Source: an uncultured Prevotellaceae bacterium (GTDB lineage: Bacteria; Bacteroidota; Bacteroidia; Bacteroidales; Bacteroidaceae). From it: a stretch of DNA of 5,629 nt. The position numbers and the translations under genes are program-made. Positions 1-5,629 of this stretch are shown one piece after another (the first letter of the stretch is position 1; the number at the start of each line of letters is the position of its first letter). The notes under the pieces were generated by a model. That model did not search any database, was not told the origin of the DNA, and saw only the letters and a list, made by a program, of their open reading frames with translations. Location: positions 1 to 5,629 of the forward strand of contig CAJKQZ010000159.1 in assembly GCA_905202115.1 (NCBI GenBank). The letters are read 5' to 3'.

Positions 1-190
1 AATATCTCAGACATATTTTCGATTATCTCCCTTGTATTTTCAATTATCTGCGGGACGTTTTTTGCAGTGTAAAAAAAATATATTTTTTTTCACGAGGCCC
101 GTATAAAAATAAAATATTTGTCTTACGGTTTTTCTGCGGAGCCTGTTTAGGAGTTATAGTGCCGTTTGCCTGAATGGCGGTATGGCTATG
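1..190. other. AT-rich intergenic stretch beyond the operon terminator
   Basis: Apart from the A/T palindrome at 71-90 I see nothing here. No reading frame looks like a genuine protein, no TAnnTTTG promoter element is present on either strand, and no tRNA-like or other structured RNA is evident. The next gene must lie outside the window. Confidence 0.6.
71..90. repeat. Perfect 20-bp A/T palindrome (A8-TATA-T8)
   Basis: Eight A residues, TATA and eight T residues make a perfect self-complementary 20-mer about 100 bp beyond the operon terminator. Being symmetrical, it gives a T-run on either strand. With only A-T pairs and no loop it is a poor hairpin. It could be a back-up transcription stop, a bendable or easily melted spacer, or just low-complexity intergenic DNA. 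Function is not assigned. Confidence 0.5.
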
Positions 191-222
191 AAAAAAACCG
201 CACCGTCTGTTGGGCGGTGCGG
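191..222 (-). terminator. Intrinsic terminator of the rhamnosidase operon
   Basis: Read on the minus strand, CCGCACCG (222-215) and CGGTGCGG (205-198) form a perfect 8-bp, mostly G/C stem around a 9-base loop. The stem can be lengthened inward by G-U and G-C pairs (214/206, 213/207). It is followed at once by seven T residues (197-191). It begins 54 bases after the GH106 stop codon. This is a classic rho-independent terminator in the orientation expected for the two-gene unit, and it suggests no further gene is cotranscribed downstream. Confidence 0.9.
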
Positions 223-276
223 AAGTTTTGTTGTTTCGTGAAATTCGTTTTTTGCTTTCACGCAAGTGTGTTGCTG

Positions 277-3200
277 TCAGAAACCGTAGGCCTGGATTTC
301 CACCGGCCCAATCAGTCCCGATTCCTGCAAAGGAGTGTCTTTGCCCAAATAGGTGAATGTCTGGAACGTGAAGCGCTCGTTTTCGGGCAGGTTCTTTTCG
401 CCTATCAGTCGGTTGCACCAGTTGTTTACAACTTCCACCTCTACGGTGTTCTTGCCTTTTTTGAGCAGTTGGGTTACGTTGAGTCTGTAAGGCGGTGTCC
501 ATACTCCGCCGGCGTACTGGCCGTTTATTTTCACTTTGGCCATTACCATAACCTTGCCGAGGTCTATGTATAGCTGTGAGGCGGGCAGTTCGTCGAGTTT
601 TATGGTATTCGTGTAAACCGCTGTGCCCGAGAAATATTTTATTTTCGGGTTGTCGCTCTTGCTCCAGTCGGTGAGTGTGTCGAACTTTACAGGTTTTTCG
701 GGGCCGCCGCGTTTTTCCTGGAACTTGACTGTCCACGGAGTGTCGAACGTTGCCACCACTTCTTTTTCGGGATAGTTTTTCGCAACAGTTTCGGACTTGT
801 TTCCGGTGTTGGCCGAAGCTTCTCCGGTCGGAGCGCGGAATACGACGAACGCGCTTTCGAGCGGTTCGAGCTTCATGGGTACTTCGGTAGTCTTGCTCAG
901 GCGGCGGAACTCGGGCAGGCGGCGCACTTCGGCCGTCTGTGGATTCCATAGCTCGGGAGTTTTGTCGCTTACGCGGAAAGCACCGTTGAATTCAATGGTT
1001 TGCGAGCCCTGGTTCGACACAAAGTAAATGTCGGCGTCGGGCAGCGAACGGTGCAGGAACATGAGCGGCAGCACAGGGTCGTTGCTCGAGAAATCGGGAA
1101 CCACACCGAGCTCGGCAAAGACTTCCTCGAGAGACGTTCCGGTGTAGATACGGCCTTTTCCGTAGCTCGCGCAGCGGTTGAAGAACTTGTCGCCCTGCCA
1201 CATTTCGTCGGCAATGGCGAGCACTTCCCTGTCGGCCTCGGGATATTCCGCGAGGCTTGGCGAGCGCTCAGGCTTCGGGCCGACAACTACAAGACCGTCT
1301 TTTACAAGCTGCTGTAATTTTTTTATGAACGCGGGGCGCATGGTCTTTTGCGGGGGCAGAACGAGTACGTTGTAGCACATGCCGCCGTCGATAGCGAGTT
1401 TGCCGTTTTCTATGCGGCCGCTTTTCTCTATTACCTCCGCGTTGATGTAGTCGTACGAGTAACCGCGCGGAATTTCGGGCGTGCGGATACCTGTCATCTT
1501 GGGAGCGTCCTCGCCTATGAAGTAGGCGACGTCGGCCACGTAGTACCCTTGCTGAAGAATGTAGTTGCAGCGTTTTATGTACTGGTTGAACACGTCCACC
1601 TGCGAGAACCACGTGTTGTGGCGGTTGAACTCGTTGCCGAACGGAGCGTTTATTCCCGGCACACGCTCGTCGGGCTGTTGTATGTACAGGTGATACAAGG
1701 TGCTGTTTATGCCTTCGGCAAAGAATTTGTCGCCGCGCTGTTTCATTTCTCCCGGATAGCGTGAGAAATCCGGACCACCTGCCGTGAACGATTCGGCCCA
1801 CACACGGCGTTTTCCGTAAATGTGTCCGCACGACGAGGCAATGCGGTTCTCTATGTCGCCCAGGTCGCCTGCGCTCCAGAACTCTCCGGCAATTTCATCG
1901 CTTTGGCCGCCGTATTGCAGGAACTCTCCGGGAAATCCCCAATGACCGTAACATTCCAGCCAGGTAGTGAGGCCGTGCTCATTGCTGACCTTGCGCAGAC
2001 CTGCCACGTACTCATAGCTCACGAGGTCGGCCACTAAACGGCGCACGTCCCAAAGGAAACGGTCGGAAAGGTCTTGCGAGTTGACAACAACGCCGTAGAG
2101 CGCTGGAATGTACGGCACGGGATCGTAACCGTAGCGTTCCTTGAACTCGGGAATCATATTGTCGGTCCAGTTCTGGCCTCCCGTTTCGTAACTGTCCTCG
2201 ACCACGATTTTGAAAGTCTTGCGGTCTTCTGCTGGAATGCGTCTGAGAATCTCTCCGAGATAGGCATCGAAATGACTGCGAACGTGTTGCTCGCTCATTT
2301 TGTCTACCTCGAAGCCCGTAGCTTCGGGAGAAGCCGGCGCATTTGTCGTGCCGGTGGGACGCATTGCGGTGCGCAGGATAATCCAGCGGCCTTCGGGAGC
2401 ATTCCAGGTGAGGGTGCCGTTCTTGGAAAGCTTGTCGGTAATATCGATGACGCTTTGCGATTTTACAATCAGGTTCTCGTCGTCGCATTCGGGGCTTTCG
2501 TTCCACATATAGTCGTACCAGAACGGATGAGGCGTCTGCCACATTTTCTGGAAAGTCTTTTCGGGATAACTGTCTACCACAGGATTCGGCGAAAGAACGA
2601 TGTCGTTGAATTTATCTGCGTCGCCTTCGAAAACAAGTCGGAAATCGGTCGACGTGGTTGCCGGAAGCGACAGCGCAATGGGCGCAAATGGAACAAAACC
2701 TACGTTCAGTTCGGCGTTGCGTCGGTCTAAAACCAGTTTTTTTACCGGACGGTAATCATTGCCGGCCTTTGCGTAAAGAGTTGCGTGGTTGAAAAACGTC
2801 GTTTCCTTGCCGTAGAGCGTAATGCTTCGCACAGTGACGGGCGTGTCGCTGTGGAAATCGAGATTTCCTGCGCTGCCGATTTGCTGCTGTGCCTTGAGCG
2901 GACTGTTTACCGAGAGATCGGGGAAGGCAAGTACCTTTACGTCTTCCGCGTCTTTGCCGGCGTCGGGTAGTTTTACCTTTATCTGTTTTCCGCCTGTCAC
3001 AGCGAGGCGCGAGCTTGCGAGGTAGCGCATGGCTTGATTGGGTTTTATCCACGGGCCTCCGCTTTGGCTCCAGCCAGGGCAGTTGAAAATGCCCACTTCT
3101 ATGTCAAGTTCTGTTGCAGTCTTGAGAGCCGCATGAAGAATCTCCCACCATTCGTCCGAGTAGAACTTGACTTTTCCGTAGGGTACGTTCTGGCCGCCGA

Positions 3201-3450
3201 TACATCCTATCTGCACGCGGTTTATTCCTGCTTCTTTCATGGCCTGCAGGTCTTTCACGACGCCTTCTTTGGAAATGTTGTCCGACATCCAGTACCAGTA
3301 CACCGCGAGTTTCTGACTGTCGGGAATCTGTCTGAATGTTTTTTCGAGCGTCGCTATCGGAGCCTGGACGAACTGCGGCTGCGCCGCGCCGTCAATGCTC
3401 GTGCATATTGCTGCAAGCGTAATGGCAAGTAGATATGTGCGGGTTTTCAT
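277..3450 (-). CDS. Exported GH106-type alpha-L-rhamnosidase
   Basis: Predicted periplasmic glycoside hydrolase releasing alpha-linked L-rhamnose from oligosaccharides (family GH106, inverting). Residues 1-23 form a Sec signal peptide (basic start, hydrophobic core, cleavage near GAA/Q). C16 is not in a lipobox, so a soluble protein is expected. The family-typical barrel start follows: YWYWM (51-55), then NCPGWSQSGGPW (123-134). A beta-rich insertion spans roughly 155-330, the barrel resumes to about 690, a beta segment ends near 870, and a GH2-like sugar-binding beta-sandwich (about 895-1057, with GVWTPPYRLNV) closes the protein. Conserved acids are E422 (EDSYETGG), E499 (LECYGHWG), E523 (GEFW) and E553 (WAESFT). 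The spacing 422-523-553 closely follows Glu461-Glu561-Glu593 as I recall them for BT0986 of B. thetaiotaomicron, so the active site looks intact. Length of about 1050 is normal. It is the second gene of the operon, 19 bp after the first; its ATG is set by the signal peptide and has no Shine-Dalgarno sequence. Family call is firm; the exact linkage is unknown. Confidence 0.9.
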   Translation of the reverse strand: MKTRTYLLAITLAAICTSIDGAAQPQFVQAPIATLEKTFRQIPDSQKLAVYWYWMSDNISKEGVVKDLQAMKEAGINRVQIGCIGGQNVPYGKVKFYSDEWWEILHAALKTATELDIEVGIFNCPGWSQSGGPWIKPNQAMRYLASSRLAVTGGKQIKVKLPDAGKDAEDVKVLAFPDLSVNSPLKAQQQIGSAGNLDFHSDTPVTVRSITLYGKETTFFNHATLYAKAGNDYRPVKKLVLDRRNAELNVGFVPFAPIALSLPATTSTDFRLVFEGDADKFNDIVLSPNPVVDSYPEKTFQKMWQTPHPFWYDYMWNESPECDDENLIVKSQSVIDITDKLSKNGTLTWNAPEGRWIILRTAMRPTGTTNAPASPEATGFEVDKMSEQHVRSHFDAYLGEILRRIPAEDRKTFKIVVEDSYETGGQNWTDNMIPEFKERYGYDPVPYIPALYGVVVNSQDLSDRFLWDVRRLVADLVSYEYVAGLRKVSNEHGLTTWLECYGHWGFPGEFLQYGGQSDEIAGEFWSAGDLGDIENRIASSCGHIYGKRRVWAESFTAGGPDFSRYPGEMKQRGDKFFAEGINSTLYHLYIQQPDERVPGINAPFGNEFNRHNTWFSQVDVFNQYIKRCNYILQQGYYVADVAYFIGEDAPKMTGIRTPEIPRGYSYDYINAEVIEKSGRIENGKLAIDGGMCYNVLVLPPQKTMRPAFIKKLQQLVKDGLVVVGPKPERSPSLAEYPEADREVLAIADEMWQGDKFFNRCASYGKGRIYTGTSLEEVFAELGVVPDFSSNDPVLPLMFLHRSLPDADIYFVSNQGSQTIEFNGAFRVSDKTPELWNPQTAEVRRLPEFRRLSKTTEVPMKLEPLESAFVVFRAPTGEASANTGNKSETVAKNYPEKEVVATFDTPWTVKFQEKRGGPEKPVKFDTLTDWSKSDNPKIKYFSGTAVYTNTIKLDELPASQLYIDLGKVMVMAKVKINGQYAGGVWTPPYRLNVTQLLKKGKNTVEVEVVNNWCNRLIGEKNLPENERFTFQTFTYLGKDTPLQESGLIGPVEIQAYGF

Positions 3451-3469
3451 GTTGATTCGGTGTTTCGTA

Positions 3470-5293
3470 TTATTTGTTCTTTACTATTTTCACGCCTTTC
3501 GGGGCCTTGATTTGCGAGACTACCTTTCCTTTGCCGTCTACGCGGTGCGAGATTTCTATTACGCCGTAAGGAGTGGGGAATGTTCCTTTGGCCCATTTAA
3601 GGTTTCCGAGATGCGGTTCGATAGCTACTTTCTTGCAGCCTGGTTCGAGCACTTTCACACCGAGCACATGGCGGCTGAGCCACGTTGTAGGGCCAGAAGC
3701 CCAGCCGTGGCAGAAAGAATGGCGGAAGCCTTTGTAGCAGTAGTCGCCGTATGCGCTGTGAACGTCCACTTTCCCTTTGGGCGTAAGCTCGTCTATGCGT
3801 GCGGCGTTCTTCATCCAGTCTATGTCGAAGTCTTCCCAGAAAGTCGTAGCTCCGAGGTCGAGCATTCCGCCCCAGTAGTCGCTCATTATTTTCATGGCTT
3901 CGGTGTGTTTGCCGGCTAAGGCGAGAGCTTCGAGCATGTAGTACCCGTAGAAAGTGGAGAATCCCTTTGCTCCTCCGGGCAGAATGATTTCTTCCGCAGC
4001 CTGCAGGGCGTCTGTCATTCCGGCAATGGCGTTCAGCGAGGCCGCCTGCTTTGAACCGTTGAAGTCGCGGCGGTGTTTTTTCATCTTGTCGGATGTTTGC
4101 CTGCACTTTTCGGCGAGTTCGTCGTTCCCCCAAATCTTGGCCATTTGCGCGCCGTTTTCTAATCCTATCGCAAGCAGAGCCTGAAGGCCCGAATCTATTC
4201 CTTTTTCGTTTGTCGACGACGGCCAGTCGAGGAAGCGCGCGTCGAGCGTTTCGTAGCCTTCGTCGTCTACTTTCGAGAGCAGCACTTTGAGCAGCTCCTC
4301 TATATAGCTGCGCTGTTCGTCAAGATATTTCCGGTTTCCCGTGTAAATGTACCAGTCGTAGTGCGTGATAAGCCACCACACGGAGTAGCTCGAAAGACCG
4401 CACATCCATTGTTCGGGTCGGTATATCTCTTTTGAGAGGTCGAGGCTTTTGTTTACAACGTCGTTGAAGCCGAAAACGGTTGCTATGGTGTGCACCTCGG
4501 GATTGATGTCTCCCGTCCATACGAGGCGGTCGCGCTTGATTCCGTCCCAAAGGTATTGCTGCATGTTCAGGTGTACGGTATACGCGCCTGTCATCCAGAT
4601 GTCGTTCAATCGTTTGTCGTCGCATTCGAACGAGCCGAGGTAGGGGATGTCGCGGCGTTTGAATGCGGCGCGCACTTCCTGCAGCAGAATATCGGTGTCG
4701 TCGCCGAGAACGTCTATACGTACGAAACGGAAGCCCGAGTTTCCGCATTCGGCTATTCCGAGCCAGGGGAGTTCCAGCATGAAGTCGCGCATGGCGTGGT
4801 CGTTCGTGGCTCCGTTCTTACCGTCAATCTCGCACATCGCCTCTTCGGCCGACTCGCCGAAACGCACGCGCACTTTTGCCGTTCTCGAGGCCGACATTCC
4901 CGTTACAATCTGTATTCCGCCGTGAATCTCGCGCCCGAAGTCGAACAGCAGCGAGTTCGTGCCGTCGCCGGCGTTGTTGATGTGGCACATCTTGACGCCT
5001 GCAAGCACGGCCTGTCCGTAGTTATTTTCCAGCAGAGCCTCTTGATTTTCTATTTTTGCGTTCCATGTGGATTGTGTCCACAATATATTCTTGGGCCTGA
5101 TGTATGAAATCACACGCGTGTCGGTTTCCAACGGTTCGTTGCCCCATGCGGGCACGATGTTACACGTGATGTTTTTAAGGCATGGTTCTTTTTTACGGTC
5201 GTTGTTATTTCCTGCGGGCAGCATGTTGCCCGCAAAAGCAGATGTTGCCGCCGCTGTGCTTGCTGCAAGGCACAGAATTTTCAATAGTTTCAT
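3470..5293 (-). CDS. Exported GH78-like (alpha/alpha)6-barrel alpha-L-rhamnosidase
   Basis: Predicted periplasmic rhamnosidase-like hydrolase. Residues 1-21 are a signal peptide with an AFA/G cleavage site; C8 lies too early and lacks a lipobox. About 45-214 is an N-terminal beta-sandwich (LLFDFGREIHGG is typical of GH78). About 215-530 is the six-hairpin catalytic barrel, and about 530-607 the C-terminal beta domain (CHGWASGPTTWL at 528-539, then VLGVKVLEPG and the PTPYGVIEI strand). The core motif DGIKRDRLVWTGD places acids at D250, D255 and D262. Spacings of 5 and 7 equal Asp567-Glu572-Asp579 of Bacillus RhaB as I recall them. E487 in GATTFWEDF fits the family's catalytic base. The oddity is Asp rather than Glu at the general-acid position (255). 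At 607 residues it is shorter than classical GH78 enzymes (about 900), lacking their extra N-terminal domains. It is the first gene of the operon, 43 bp below the promoter -7 element, with an A-rich leader and no Shine-Dalgarno sequence. Fold is secure; rhamnose specificity is inferred. Confidence 0.83.
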   Translation of the reverse strand: MKLLKILCLAASTAAATSAFAGNMLPAGNNNDRKKEPCLKNITCNIVPAWGNEPLETDTRVISYIRPKNILWTQSTWNAKIENQEALLENNYGQAVLAGVKMCHINNAGDGTNSLLFDFGREIHGGIQIVTGMSASRTAKVRVRFGESAEEAMCEIDGKNGATNDHAMRDFMLELPWLGIAECGNSGFRFVRIDVLGDDTDILLQEVRAAFKRRDIPYLGSFECDDKRLNDIWMTGAYTVHLNMQQYLWDGIKRDRLVWTGDINPEVHTIATVFGFNDVVNKSLDLSKEIYRPEQWMCGLSSYSVWWLITHYDWYIYTGNRKYLDEQRSYIEELLKVLLSKVDDEGYETLDARFLDWPSSTNEKGIDSGLQALLAIGLENGAQMAKIWGNDELAEKCRQTSDKMKKHRRDFNGSKQAASLNAIAGMTDALQAAEEIILPGGAKGFSTFYGYYMLEALALAGKHTEAMKIMSDYWGGMLDLGATTFWEDFDIDWMKNAARIDELTPKGKVDVHSAYGDYCYKGFRHSFCHGWASGPTTWLSRHVLGVKVLEPGCKKVAIEPHLGNLKWAKGTFPTPYGVIEISHRVDGKGKVVSQIKAPKGVKIVKNK

Positions 5294-5336
5294 GTTATTT
5301 TAGTTTGTAGAATATTAAAAATAGGAGATGTTTTCG

Positions 5337-5368
5337 CAAATTTATGAAAAATACCCCGTACTGTCAAA
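5337..5368 (-). promoter_or_regulatory. Bacteroides-type sigma-ABfr promoter for the two-gene operon
   Basis: On the minus strand, TTTG (5365-5368) is followed after exactly 20 bp by TAAATTTG (5337-5344). This matches the Bacteroidetes housekeeping consensus TTTG-N19/21-TAnnTTTG at every fixed base. Transcription should start about 5-10 bases below the -7 element, near 5328-5332, leaving a leader of roughly 35-40 bases before the ATG at 5293. I found no second match in the flanking non-coding sequence on either strand, and the 19-bp gap before the GH106 gene has no room for one, so this promoter probably drives both genes. No operator can be assigned with confidence. Confidence 0.8.
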
Positions 5369-5597
5369 ATGTGCCGGCTTGAAATAAAGGCGCCCTACAA
5401 ACTGTTGGCTCATGCCGGAGATGTTTTTAATGATGTGGGTTTGGTATAATAACGATGATTCTTTGCAAAGGAAAAAGGTTTTGCGGAAATTTAGTACTGC
5501 TCCGGTTTTCAGACTAAGGTTATTCAGGTTGATGAAAAATGCTGTTTTCCGTGAAATAGAAGATGTCTTTTCGTAGGGCTTTGCAGACAAAAACGGT

Positions 5598-5628
5598 CAC
5601 CTTTCAAGCACTTGAAAATCAGCAGGTG
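5598..5628. repeat. Nested inverted repeat at the right window edge
   Basis: TTTCAAGCACTTGAAA (5602-5617) is an inverted repeat with 7-bp arms around a central CA. Outside it, CACCT (5598-5602) is complementary to AGGTG (5624-5628), sharing one base with the inner repeat. The two-base centre is too tight for a normal RNA hairpin, so a dimeric-protein binding site or part of a mobile-element end is more likely than a terminator. It lies about 230 bp above the operon promoter and at the window end, so its true extent is unknown. Confidence 0.5.
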
Positions 5629-5629
5629 T

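Larger units (their letters stand above)
5294..5629. other. Non-coding upstream region with the operon promoter
   Basis: This 336-bp stretch is visibly richer in A and T than the two genes. It holds the leader (5294 to about 5330), the promoter (5337-5368) and the edge palindrome (5598-5628). A minus-strand open frame at 5342-5590 could encode 82 residues, but it has no recognisable domain and its 3' end lies in the promoter spacer, so I do not call it a gene. The part from about 5400 to 5629 has no assigned role; it may hold regulator binding sites or the flank of a mobile element. Confidence 0.6.

Noticed and set aside
161..180. Imperfect inverted repeat just beyond the terminator
   Set aside because: The arms mismatch and no T-run follows, so it is not supported as a second terminator.
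44..949. 301-residue minus-strand open frame overlapping the GH106 C-terminus
   Set aside because: It lies in another frame of the GH106 gene and runs through the terminator. Its protein is extremely rich in Arg, Lys, Thr and Gln with no fold or motif, as expected of a shadow frame.
2074..2730. 218-residue plus-strand open frame, and similar antisense frames inside both large genes
   Set aside because: They are antisense to well-supported genes, have no recognisable domain and no promoter, and arise from the stop-poor codon use of the real genes.
3403..3405. Cys16 of the GH106 protein as a lipobox cysteine
   Set aside because: The preceding residues are AAI, not the small residue (Gly, Ala or Ser) needed at -1, and a good signal peptidase I site follows at GAA/Q.
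5270..5272. Cys8 of the GH78-like protein as a lipobox cysteine
   Set aside because: It lies too early for a signal peptide core, Leu occupies -1, and AFA/G at 19-22 is a clear type I cleavage site.
5389..5394. GGCGCC palindrome above the promoter as an operator
   Set aside because: Only 6 bp with poorly matching flanks; expected by chance.
5342..5590. 82-residue minus-strand open frame upstream of the operon
   Set aside because: No known domain or signal peptide. Its end falls inside the promoter spacer and its composition matches intergenic DNA. It could only be rescued by conservation at the protein level.

Overview
The window holds two complete minus-strand genes forming what looks like a compact two-gene operon for removing L-rhamnose from a complex glycan. 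The host is most probably a Bacteroidales member. The first gene has an almost textbook Bacteroides-type promoter (TTTG, 20 bp, TAnnTTTG), neither gene has a Shine-Dalgarno sequence, leaders are A/T-rich, and both products are secreted glycoside hydrolases of types common in Bacteroidetes polysaccharide utilization loci. The genus cannot be fixed from this sequence.

Layout in the direction of transcription (right to left). 5294-5629 is an AT-richer stretch with the promoter (5337-5368) and, at the right edge, a palindromic motif (5598-5628); no gene is supported there. 3470-5293 encodes a 607-residue exported (alpha/alpha)6-barrel protein related to GH78 alpha-L-rhamnosidases. After 19 bp comes 277-3450, encoding a 1057-residue exported GH106-type alpha-L-rhamnosidase. 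A strong intrinsic terminator (191-222) closes the unit. 1-190 is AT-rich, has a perfect 20-bp A/T palindrome, and shows no gene.

Both products carry type I signal peptides and no lipobox, so both should work in the periplasm, probably on oligosaccharides already imported. The two families have unrelated folds but are both inverting rhamnosidases, so the pair may cut different rhamnosyl linkages of one substrate. No SusC/SusD transporter, lipoprotein, sensor or sulfatase is in the window, so the substrate (pectic rhamnogalacturonan, a rhamnosylated plant glycoside or a bacterial polysaccharide) cannot be decided.

The most interesting point is in the GH78-like enzyme: the acidic triad has the exact GH78 spacing, but the usual general-acid glutamate is replaced by aspartate (D255). 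I see no wholly new type of system here.
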